64,000 nt of DNA from Nostoc sp. CHAB 5836. Its GTDB lineage: Bacteria; Cyanobacteriota; Cyanobacteriia; Cyanobacteriales; Nostocaceae. This document shows positions 46,654-54,453 of the stretch, in pieces. The stretch is from NCBI RefSeq assembly GCF_020829445.1, contig NZ_JAIVFV010000015.1, forward strand, positions 1-64,000, in the 5' to 3' direction. The notes under the pieces are model-generated. The model was not told where the DNA came from. It saw only the letters and a list, made by a program, of their open reading frames with translations, and ran no database searches. Both the position numbers and the translations under genes were made by a program. Positions within the stretch are counted from its first letter, which is position 1; each line of letters starts with the position of its first letter.

Positions 46654-46729
46654 TTAAGAGTCATTAGTCATTAGTCATTGGTCATTTGTAAAAAACAAAG
46701 TCCAAAAGACAAATGACAAATGACAAAAA

Positions 46730-47059
46730 TTATTGACCACAACACTTATCAATTCCCAGGCTTTCTAAGAGTAGATCGCTGACGGCGTTGGCGATCGCAA
46801 ACTCTCCATAGAAACTATTGGAAAAATCATAGGACTGCATCTCTGTGACAATGGCAATTACCAGAGAACCGAGATCGTTTTCTCCTTCCATCCGTTGACG
46901 CACAAAAATCTGTGCAGCTCGTTGGGCAATATTTTGGTTGACTGCTTCAGGGATAAATTCTGTATCTAGCCAGCGTTGTAAGCGTTCTCGTAACCATTCA
47001 CCTTCGAGCAACGGATTTTCTGGGGGTGGTAGGGTGATGGGTGGAATTGGTTGGGTCAT
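46730..47059 (-). CDS. Conserved cyanobacterial protein, function unknown
   Basis: This 109-residue protein has a Pro-rich N-terminus (MTQPIPPITLPPPENPL) and then an amphipathic helical domain (LRERLQRWLDTEFIPEAV, LVIAIVTEMQSYDF). The end is GIDKCCGQ. I do not recognise a named domain. It is divergent from aat (100-bp gap). Confidence 0.6.
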   Translation of the reverse strand: MTQPIPPITLPPPENPLLEGEWLRERLQRWLDTEFIPEAVNQNIAQRAAQIFVRQRMEGENDLGSLVIAIVTEMQSYDFSNSFYGEFAIANAVSDLLLESLGIDKCCGQ

Positions 47060-47160
47060 TTTTTTTTAATGTAAAGGGACGCGGAGGGAAACGCAGGGGA
47101 AACGCAGAGGTTGACTGTTAGCATCAAATTGCGTTTCTCTACTGTTTTTTATATTTATTT

Positions 47161-47745
47161 ATGCAATATTATGATATCGCCGCCATTATTAAAGGCTATG
47201 CACAAGGCTATTTTCTCATGGCTGATGAGCGCGATCACTTGAGTTGGTACTTAAGTCGCGATCGGACTTTGATTCCTTTAGATGAACGGTTTCGCTACCC
47301 CAAGTCTTTGCAGCGCGTCTTGAATCAAGAGCGTTTTAGCGTGGCGATTAATCGGGACTTCTCATCTGTGGTGGCTGGGTGTGCTGACAGAGAGACAACT
47401 TGGATTTCACCGCAATTAGAAGAGATTTACTGGCTACTTTACGAAAAGGGATACGCTTATAGTTTTGAAACTTGGCAGGGCGACGAACTAGCTGGGGGAA
47501 TTTTAGGGATTGTTATTGGCGGTGCTTTCATTGGCGAGTCGATGTTTTATCGCATTCCGGAAGGTTCAAAGGTAGCGATGGTCAAGTTGGTGGAAAGATT
47601 GCGTCAGAGGGAATTTGTCTTTTTTGATGCCCAAATGATGAATCCTCATTTGGAAAGATTTGGCGCTTATCGGGTTGGGGATGAAGAATATCAAGCTTTA
47701 CTCAAGCAAGCGTTGCAACAGCCCTGTTCTCTAATAATTCCCTAA
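47161..47745 (+). CDS. aat: Leucyl/phenylalanyl-tRNA--protein transferase
   Basis: This 194-residue protein matches the Aat core: [14 protein letters not shown] (corresponding to GxFPM), [24 protein letters not shown] (partly quoted), [49 protein letters not shown] and [16 protein letters not shown]. It adds Leu or Phe to N-terminal Arg/Lys for ClpS/ClpAP degradation. Slightly shorter than the E. coli protein at the N-terminus. Confidence 0.85.
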   Translation: MQYYDIAAIIKGYAQGYFLMADERDHLSWYLSRDRTLIPLDERFRYPKSLQRVLNQERFSVAINRDFSSVVAGCADRETTWISPQLEEIYWLLYEKGYAYSFETWQGDELAGGILGIVIGGAFIGESMFYRIPEGSKVAMVKLVERLRQREFVFFDAQMMNPHLERFGAYRVGDEEYQALLKQALQQPCSLIIP

Positions 47746-47845
47746 AGTCTGCGGCTATAGGAGTCCTATATAGTGGTTCTCCCTTGGATGCAATACAGTT
47801 TGACCTCTCTCCAAACCTCTCTCCTTTTAGGAGAGAGGCTTTGAA

Positions 47846-48106
47846 CATTGGTGACAATTTAAGGGAAAAATATTTTTGTCAACAGTAATTAAGCGATAAA
47901 TCAACGAGAATGTTGAGTATCAAATTTAGCTAAATACTCAGTTTTGAAGACAAGGGTAAACGATGCTTTTTTAGATGACGCGACGCCGAATAGCCCAACC
48001 ACAGATCGCAGTGTAAAAAATTGTGCTTTTCAGCCTGATTTTGTCGAAATAATTAAGTATTATTGCTTATTGACAAATAATTGCTCATCTTAAATTGTCA
48101 CCAATG
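47846..48106. repeat. 261-bp element with 18-bp perfect ends and exact 9-bp target duplication
   Basis: CATTGGTGACAATTTAAG (47,846-47,863) is exactly inverted at 48,089-48,106. Flanks GGCTTTGAA (47,837-47,845) and GGCTTTGAA (48,107-48,115) are identical. The target is itself a repeat (47,771-48,187) with ends GGTTCTC...TGCAATACAG. No transposase is encoded. Confidence 0.85.
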
Positions 48107-48184
48107 GGCTTTGAATATTACTCCCCAACGCTAGTAGGGAAGGGGCTGGGGGTTAGGTCTGTATTGCACTCAACTGAGAACCGC

Positions 48185-48315
48185 TAAGTAAGTCGGCAAG
48201 AATAAACCAAACTATATTAAGAAACGTAAATACACCTTAAGCCCTTATAAATGACGAAGGACAAATGACAAATGACAGCCTTAGCCAGTTAGCTTTATTT
48301 GCGTCGCTTTACTTA
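48185..48315. repeat. TAAGTAAGT-family element, copy 4
   Basis: TAAGTAAGTCGGCAAGAATA at left and CGTCGCTTTACTTA at right, adjoining the mnmE stop codon. Confidence 0.65.
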
Positions 48316-48319
48316 TAGT

Positions 48320-49741
48320 TTACTTTCCAATACAAAACTTGCTAAAAATTCTCTCTAAAACTGATTCTGTTACTTCCTCTCCGGTAATTTCTCCCAAAGC
48401 TTGAATCGCACCCCGTAAGTCAATTGTCCAAAAATCAAGCGGTAACTGCTGGGCAATTGTTGCTTGTACTTGTTCCAAAGAGATTTTGCCTTGAGTTAAG
48501 GCTGCTGCTTGCCTTTGGTTAATGGCTAAATCCATATCAGCAGCTTGCACTTTTCCAGATCGAACTATCTGTAAAATTGCTGTTTCTAAAGCATCAATAC
48601 CTTGATTCTGGGCTGCGGCTGTGACAATTTGGGATTTTGGGTTGCAGCTTTGGTGCGCTTCCAGCGCAACTTCGATTTTGAATTGAATATTTTTCCTATC
48701 GTCTTCTTGTACTAAATCAATTTTGTTAATCACTATAATCAAGGGGCGGTGTTGCACCTGTTCGTAAATTTCTCGATCGCCTTCTGTCCAACCGACTGAA
48801 GCATCGATGGTCAGCAAGACTAAATCAGCTGCATTGGCGGCACGGCGCGATCGCTCGACACCAATTTTTTCCACTTGGTCTGTTGTCTCCCGAATACCCG
48901 CAGTATCTAGCACTTGTACAGGAATTCCCCCAACAACTAACTGGGATTCGACAACATCGCGGGTTGTACCAGGTAAATCAGTCACAATGGCGCGATCGCT
49001 CCGGCTCCAAGCGTTCAATAAACTCGACTTACCTACATTCGGACGCCCAACAATTGCCACTTTTAAACCAGTGCGTAGCAATTCACCTTGATCTTTAGTT
49101 TCCAATAACCTAGTTATTTCTGCCGCAATTTTTTCGATATCTGATATGATTGCCTTATCATCCAACGGAGGAAGGTCTTCCTCAAAATCGATCCGAGCTT
49201 CAATTTCTGCCAAAATATCCAAACACTTAGCACGTAACTGACGGATCGGATGAGCTAATTTTCCTTGTAAACCAGCCAAGGCACTTTGAGCAGCTTGGGG
49301 CGATTTAGCTCCGACTAAATCAGCAATCCCTTCGGCTTGAGTTAAATCCAATCGTCCATTCAAAAAAGCGCGGAGAGTAAATTCTCCTGGTTGCGCTAGT
49401 CTGGCCCCATTTTCCAAACACAGTTGCAACACCTGCTGCACTGCCATAATTCCCCCGTGGCAATGGAATTCCACTACATCTTCACGGGTGTAAGAACGGG
49501 GTGCTTTCATAATCAGCAATAGGGCTTCATCTACTAGTTGTTGCGTCTTTTGATGGCGAACGTAACCGTAGAGAACCCGGTGACTTTCCCAAACTTGTCG
49601 CCCTGGTGCATGAAAGAGACTTTGGGCGATTGCCATTGCTTGAGAACCGGACACCCGCACAATCCCAACACTACCCTGTTGGGGGACAACAGCAGTTGCG
49701 ATCGCCGCTATAGTTCCAGTAGTAGCAAAGAGTTCCGACAT
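48320..49741 (-). CDS. mnmE: tRNA uridine-34 modification GTPase MnmE
   Basis: This 473-residue protein has the N-terminal folate-binding domain ([20 protein letters not shown]), a helical domain, a G domain with [33 protein letters not shown] and INKID, and the C-terminal CIGK tail with the catalytic Cys. With MnmG it installs cmnm5 on wobble U. Monocistronic. Confidence 0.95.
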   Translation of the reverse strand: MSELFATTGTIAAIATAVVPQQGSVGIVRVSGSQAMAIAQSLFHAPGRQVWESHRVLYGYVRHQKTQQLVDEALLLIMKAPRSYTREDVVEFHCHGGIMAVQQVLQLCLENGARLAQPGEFTLRAFLNGRLDLTQAEGIADLVGAKSPQAAQSALAGLQGKLAHPIRQLRAKCLDILAEIEARIDFEEDLPPLDDKAIISDIEKIAAEITRLLETKDQGELLRTGLKVAIVGRPNVGKSSLLNAWSRSDRAIVTDLPGTTRDVVESQLVVGGIPVQVLDTAGIRETTDQVEKIGVERSRRAANAADLVLLTIDASVGWTEGDREIYEQVQHRPLIIVINKIDLVQEDDRKNIQFKIEVALEAHQSCNPKSQIVTAAAQNQGIDALETAILQIVRSGKVQAADMDLAINQRQAAALTQGKISLEQVQATIAQQLPLDFWTIDLRGAIQALGEITGEEVTESVLERIFSKFCIGK

Positions 49742-49850
49742 GAGCGCCTTTTATAAGAGTTAGGAGTTTGGAGTTAGGAGTGAGGAGTTTGGAGTAAAAA
49801 TCATAACTCATAACTTCTAACTTCTAACTCATAACTTCTAACTCATAACG

Positions 49851-49994
49851 TGACAATTCAGGTCATGTGGAAAAGCTAACGATTGACCTAACCCCCTAAC
49901 TCCCAACTCGTCGCGGGAAGGGGGAAAATTCAAAGTCTCTCTCCTTTTAGGAGAGAGATTTAGAGAGAGGTTTTCCACATGACCTGAATTGTCA
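49851..49994. repeat. 144-bp element with 24-bp perfect terminal inverted repeats
   Basis: The arm beginning TGACAATTCAGGTCATGTGG (49,851-49,874) is exactly inverted at 49,971-49,994. Diverged or partial copies are at 35,948-36,000, 52,154-52,194 and 57,521-57,652. No flanking duplication seen. Confidence 0.75.
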
Positions 49995-49995
49995 G

Positions 49996-50092
49996 ACTCC
50001 TAACTCCCAACTCCCAACTCCTAACTCCCAACTCCCAACTCCCAACTCCCAACTCCCAACTCCCAACTCCCAACTCCCAACTCACCACTTTC
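49996..50092 (+). repeat. Heptanucleotide tandem repeat (CCAACTC)
   Basis: About thirteen near-perfect copies, immediately right of the 49,851 element. Confidence 0.85.
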
Positions 50093-50235
50093 TAAATGGT
50101 AAATATTTAGACTAATGAGATGGCAACTGGCAAGGTAAAATTTACCTGTAGGGTTATGCCTGATAGTGAAGAGTTAGGAATGCAGATTATAACTCACAAC
50201 TTATAACTCATAACTTTTAGAGGGAGGAATTAACT

Positions 50236-50436
50236 GTGGAGCAAAAGATTAACTGCGCCCAAGCCTGTGTTAATGGGTGTGTTTTAGGGGATAAATGCCC
50301 CAATATCGAGTTTAGAGATGCAGCCGCAAAATTTATTGAAGAGACTCCTTTAGACAAAATGTTGGAGTTGGCACAAGAACGTCTGCAAAAAAAAATCACG
50401 GAACCGCCAAAATGGGTTTTTCCTGAAGATCCATAG
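50236..50436 (+). CDS. Small conserved cyanobacterial protein with N-terminal Cys cluster
   Basis: A 66-residue protein; the GTG start has GGGAGGAA 8-10 bases upstream. Four Cys in the first 25 residues (INCAQACVNGCVLGDKCP) could bind a metal, followed by a helix FIEETPLDKMLELAQERLQ and PPKWVFPEDP. The domain is not named to my knowledge. Confidence 0.65.
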   Translation: MEQKINCAQACVNGCVLGDKCPNIEFRDAAAKFIEETPLDKMLELAQERLQKKITEPPKWVFPEDP

Positions 50437-50474
50437 GATTTGGGACAACAGGCACAAGCAAGATAGTGCAGAGG

Positions 50475-51143
50475 TTAAATAGTATCTGGGTCTATATTTA
50501 ATTCTCGCAGTTTGGCTGCCAAGCGATCGCTGCGTTGCTTCTGGTGTTGTGCCACTTCTTCCGGTGTCGGAACCAGTTCTCCATCAGGAGTGTAAAAGCG
50601 TAACTTTTCTTGATCAATCCCTAAATATAAACTTAGCTGTTGACTCCATAACCAACCTTGGGGATTTTGTTCTAGTGGTTGATATTCACCATCCACCAAA
50701 TGGAATCCTGAAAATTCTAACCTTTCTGGGTCAAACCAGAAGTAATCTGGTGTGCGAAATATATCTTGGTAAATTTGTTTTTTTAAGCCTTTATCAGTGT
50801 CGCTTGTGCTATCAGAGATGATTTCTATAATTACATTGGGATATTTGCCATCTTCTTCCCAGACAACCCAACTTTTACGGGGTTTGCGTTCAGTCCCCAG
50901 TACGACAAAAAAATCTGGCCCCCGAAAATTTTCTGATTTGCGCTGGCGTGGACTGTAGTAGATGGTGAGATTACCCGATGCATAAAAGTCTTGGCGATTT
51001 TGCCACAACCACTCCAAGCATTGGATGAGCAGTGTCATTTGCAACCGATGCAAGTCAGTTTCCAAGGGCGGTTCGTCACTATATAAATCCCTTGGGGGAA
51101 ATATAACATCTTTTGGGGTTTCTAAATCTTGGGCGACAGACAT
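50475..51143 (-). CDS. Uma2 family (DUF820) endonuclease
   Basis: This 222-residue Uma2 protein has the catalytic Asp in GPDFFVVLG, the Glu in NVIIEIISDST and the Lys-containing GLKKQIYQDIF, then TPDYFWFDPERLEF. The C-terminal tail (KQRSDRLAAKLRELNIDPD) is a short helix found in the LRELGIDP-type Uma2 group. Second of three in the window. Confidence 0.85.
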   Translation of the reverse strand: MSVAQDLETPKDVIFPPRDLYSDEPPLETDLHRLQMTLLIQCLEWLWQNRQDFYASGNLTIYYSPRQRKSENFRGPDFFVVLGTERKPRKSWVVWEEDGKYPNVIIEIISDSTSDTDKGLKKQIYQDIFRTPDYFWFDPERLEFSGFHLVDGEYQPLEQNPQGWLWSQQLSLYLGIDQEKLRFYTPDGELVPTPEEVAQHQKQRSDRLAAKLRELNIDPDTI

Positions 51144-51607
51144 GGCAGCAAGTGTCTCAGTGCTTTGACACTCTCCGACCTAAAGGTACGGAGATTCTTA
51201 AGAGATTACGCTCTTAATATCCTGATTTCTCAGGTTCCCAGGCTGACCACCTTTGCCCTATAGGGCGTAGTCATATCTCCTCAAGAGTTTTTTGGGCATA
51301 GACTTTCCCCCAGTCCGGGGGTAGGTTTTTAAATCTTGTACTGATTGGAGTATTTTACCATGTTCATCAACAAAATTGACTTAAGCCTAAAGGCTTGTGA
51401 CTTGCTTTCATCCCGTGCCTGTTCGCGCAGCGTCTCCCCTTGGGAGAAGTACGAAGTTCGGACACTTGCGTGTCCTGCTTCTCACGGGTTTTCAGCATTT
51501 CCCTTATAAGTTTAGCGTAGCAGTCAGGGTTAAAGCGGCAACTTTGTGGAAATGTGTGTTGATCATCTTTTTAGCTCTTGAGAGTTGAACTTTGGTTTAT
51601 GTAAAAC

Positions 51608-51758
51608 TATAGGAATCCGGTTTGATTTTTGAACAACATTAAGTATTTGTAGGGTGCGTTAGCGACAGCGTAACGCACCATTCTTAAGGATTCGGTGCGT
51701 TACGCGAAACGCTAACGCACCCTACGTATCTGTTCAGAAATCAAATAGTAGTCCTATA
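51608..51758. repeat. TATAGGA-family inverted-repeat element, copy 2
   Basis: TATAGGAATCCGGTTTGATT at left and AATCAAATAGTAGTCCTATA at right. The centre is inverted GGTGCGTTACGC / GCGTAACGCACC. Confidence 0.7.
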
Positions 51759-51811
51759 GTTGCGCCATCGACTCACCAGTTTTTTGAACTCAGACGACGC
51801 TATTTATATCC

Positions 51812-51914
51812 CAATACCGTTCAGTTAAGGATTTTTGGTATTGATTTTAGGTATGTAGAGACGTTGCATTGCAACGTCTCTACAAAGGATTTGGGGCTTA
51901 ACTGAACTGTATTG
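51812..51914. repeat. CAATAC-family MITE, target duplication slightly eroded
   Basis: CAATACCGTTCAGTTAAG ... CTTAACTGAACTGTATTG. The flanks start ATTTATAT on both sides (8/10 matches). The interior has the GACGTTGCATTGCAACGTC palindrome. Confidence 0.8.
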
Positions 51915-52179
51915 ATTTATATATATCCCACATTCCGCACTTCAAGCTGTAATATACTAATACTTCAAAAAACTTTACACAAAAAATTATTTAATTAAGT
52001 ATTAACACTTATCTTTTCTCGGCTTTTAGCGTAGGCGTAGCCCGCACTTCGACAAGCTCAGTGACCATCGTAGACATCGCTATTCAACTACAATTAGCCC
52101 CAAAAATGTAATACTGCTATACTACAAAACGAAGTGCGGAACGTGGGTTTTACGTCATGTGGAAAAGCTAACGATTGAC

Positions 52180-53226
52180 CTAACCCCTCGTCACTGCATC
52201 CAAAAGCACATTGGCATCAAAGCGAACTACATCGGTGCAAGGTAGCCCAGTTTCTGCTGTTGTTTGAGCGATGCTTTCCTGGGCCGCAGACTCATCTAGA
52301 TGGGCTGTGTTCAGCGCTATACCCACTACAGAAACACTTCCAAAAGCACCACCAGCGCTAGCAACAGTTTCATAAAGCCGAATCACCTCTGGTAAAGGTG
52401 GAATTAGTACATGGGGATGATTACGTACATGAACTTGTCCGGCGCGATGTACTAACACTAGTTGGGTTGGTTGAGAACCACGGATTAGGGGTAGGGTTGC
52501 TGTTGAACCAGGGTGTAGCAATGAACCTTGTCCTTCAATGTGTAAGATGTCGTAGTTATTGCCATAGCGCATAACCATCTGTTCCACAGCACCGGCGGCA
52601 AAGTCTACCCGCACGGCGTCTAAAGGTATGCCGTCCCCTTCTAACATCACCCCAGTTTGCCCTGTGGCGAGGAATTTAGAACGCCAGCCCCGCAGTTTTG
52701 ATGCCGAATTTAACTCTAGGCTAGTTGACATTTTACCGATCGCCATGTCGGTTCCCACTGTCAACACCCGCCGACAGGGAAGGGTGCGTGCCATTCCACT
52801 CGCAACACTTATATTAGGCGGCTCTTTGCGCACATCCCAAATTAGTTGCCCTGGTTTTAACAGTGCATTTAACTCTGGGATGTTCGCCATTGGTGTATGT
52901 AAACCGTTCACCAAAGACATTCCAGCTTGTAGAGCGTCTTTGATTTCCAGCCAGTAATCATCTGGTACAGCGCCACCTCCTGGAGCAATGCCTATTACCA
53001 AAACTTCTGGCTTGTACTCTAGGGCTGCGGCTACAGATGCCACAATCGGCACATCACGCTTGATATTTGTTAATTCTGGTAAGGATTTGCCAGCACACTC
53101 GCGATCGATTACGGCTACAATTGGGGCTTGACTATAACGTAAAATAGATAACCCCGTTTTGCCCTGAGTTCCAGTAGTTCCCTGATGTAGCAAGATAGCT
53201 ACTCGTTGATTAAGCGGTAGACGCAC
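52180..53226 (-). CDS. DUF1611 family protein (DgcN-like N-acetyltransferase)
   Basis: This 348-residue protein contains an N-terminal Rossmann-like half (APIVAVIDRECAGKSLPEL, LVIGIAPGGGAVPDDYW) and a P-loop-like second half (TVGTDMAIGKMSTSLEL, ILHIEGQGSLLHPG). DUF1611 proteins next to dipeptide-epimerase-like enzymes have been described as DgcN, which acetylates D-glutamate before DgcA racemises it; I recall this for marine bacteria and archaea. Here the gene overlaps the upstream epimerase by 17 bp, implying translational coupling. Confidence 0.75.
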   Translation of the reverse strand: MRLPLNQRVAILLHQGTTGTQGKTGLSILRYSQAPIVAVIDRECAGKSLPELTNIKRDVPIVASVAAALEYKPEVLVIGIAPGGGAVPDDYWLEIKDALQAGMSLVNGLHTPMANIPELNALLKPGQLIWDVRKEPPNISVASGMARTLPCRRVLTVGTDMAIGKMSTSLELNSASKLRGWRSKFLATGQTGVMLEGDGIPLDAVRVDFAAGAVEQMVMRYGNNYDILHIEGQGSLLHPGSTATLPLIRGSQPTQLVLVHRAGQVHVRNHPHVLIPPLPEVIRLYETVASAGGAFGSVSVVGIALNTAHLDESAAQESIAQTTAETGLPCTDVVRFDANVLLDAVTRG

Positions 53227-54274
53227 TGTGTTCTACCCCCAAACCTGGTAAATCCTTTGGCAAAACTCTCCCTTCTTTTAGGAATGCACCCGTGAAGGGG
53301 TCATCAATTAAGTTAAGGTGACTGTCTAAATCTAAATAATCAGCTAGTGGCGCTAGCTGTGCTGCTGCTGTATTAGCTAGGGAACTATCAGAATAGCAAC
53401 CGAACATTACTTGTAACCCATAGGCTTGCGCCGTATGTACCATTCGCATTGCTTCTGTTAGTCCCCCTGATTTCATCACTTTGATATTAATGCCATCGAC
53501 ATAGTTTGCCAAATCGGGAATATCGGCGCTGGTGAAACAACTTTCATCGACAAAGATGGGTAGGGGAGAGTGTTGTTTGAGTTTTGCTAAACTTGGTTCC
53601 TGTCCCCGTGGCAATGGCTGTTCTACATACTTTATACCTAAATCAGCCAGCCAATTGCACATAGCGATCGCATCTTCTAAACTCCAACCTCCGTTGGCAT
53701 CGACGAAAAATTCTGATAATGGTGCTGTTTCTCGCACTGCTAAGAGCATTTTTTTATCTGCATCTATGCCATCTGGACTACCTAGCTTCACCTTGAAAAG
53801 GCGGACATCAGTAAATTGTAACCAGTCTTGCGCTCTGGCGATCGCACCTTCAGGCGAATTAATCCCAATTGTGACAGAAGTCGGCACTATTTGATTGCGA
53901 TCGAGTCCCCAAATTTGCCATAAGGGTAATCCTACACGTTTACCCAACCAATCGTGCATTGCCATATCCAAGGCTGCTCTTGCAGCAGAAGGAACCTGGT
54001 TTTGTATTAAAACTTGCTCAATTTGCTGCCGTTCTAAGGGGCTGAATGCTTGCAACAGTGGCACGACTTGCTGTAAAGCATCTTTGATTGTATCAGTTGA
54101 TTGCCGATGATTACCCACACCGAATGGTGATGCTTCTCCCCAGCCTTCGATGCCATCGGATGAAATCTTCACCCATACATTCGTTGTCTGTGCCGTTGTG
54201 CCCCGACTAATAGTCAACGGAAATCTCTTATTGACTGTAAATAAATTTACACTTATTTGCATATTTTTATGCAT
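53210..54274 (-). CDS. Dipeptide epimerase / enolase-superfamily racemase (DgcA-like)
   Basis: This 354-residue enolase-superfamily (muconate-lactonizing subgroup) protein has FKVKLGSPDG (the KxK general base), VDANGGW, KYVEQPL and FVDESCF (the three metal-binding acids) and NIKVMKSGG (the second catalytic Lys). The family includes L-Ala-D/L-Glu epimerases and N-acetyl-D-glutamate racemases. The overlapping DUF1611 gene favours D-glutamate or murein-peptide catabolism. Confidence 0.82.
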   Translation of the reverse strand: MHKNMQISVNLFTVNKRFPLTISRGTTAQTTNVWVKISSDGIEGWGEASPFGVGNHRQSTDTIKDALQQVVPLLQAFSPLERQQIEQVLIQNQVPSAARAALDMAMHDWLGKRVGLPLWQIWGLDRNQIVPTSVTIGINSPEGAIARAQDWLQFTDVRLFKVKLGSPDGIDADKKMLLAVRETAPLSEFFVDANGGWSLEDAIAMCNWLADLGIKYVEQPLPRGQEPSLAKLKQHSPLPIFVDESCFTSADIPDLANYVDGINIKVMKSGGLTEAMRMVHTAQAYGLQVMFGCYSDSSLANTAAAQLAPLADYLDLDSHLNLIDDPFTGAFLKEGRVLPKDLPGLGVEHSASTA

Positions 54275-54424
54275 ATTATGTTACGCAAAAGCCAGTAGGG
54301 TGTGTTAGCGATAGCGTAACGCACCACAAGCCTGGAATGGTGCGTTACGCTCTGCTAACGCACCCTACTTAATTTTGTTCATAAATCAAATCGGACTGTT
54401 ATATTATGTTACGCGAAAGCCAGT
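54274..54424. repeat. Hairpin element between 23-bp direct repeats
   Basis: TATTATGTTACGC(A/G)AAAG followed by CCAGT occurs at 54,274-54,296 and 54,402-54,424 with one difference. Between them is a GTAGGGTGTGTTAGC...GCTAACGCACCCTAC hairpin of the TATAGGA family. Confidence 0.65.
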
Positions 54425-54453
54425 GTAAACTAATGCACCCTACTTTGAAAAGA

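Larger units (their letters stand above)
51144..52179. other. 1-kb non-coding stretch with decayed mobile-element ends
   Basis: 51,165-51,560 has hairpins (CTCCGACCTAAAGGTACGGAG, quoted as CTCCGACC/GGTACGGAG; CCCCCAGTCCGGGGG) like those at 63,002-63,030. Their IS200/IS605-like appearance suggests a decayed element with no intact gene. Then come the TATAGGA element (51,608), the CAATAC element (51,812), and a fragment of the 49,851 family (52,154). Confidence 0.5.

Noticed and set aside
51397-51588. 63-residue frame in the spacer after the second Uma2 gene
   Set aside because: It is built from repeat words and hairpins, has no recognisable motif and no homologue-like pattern.
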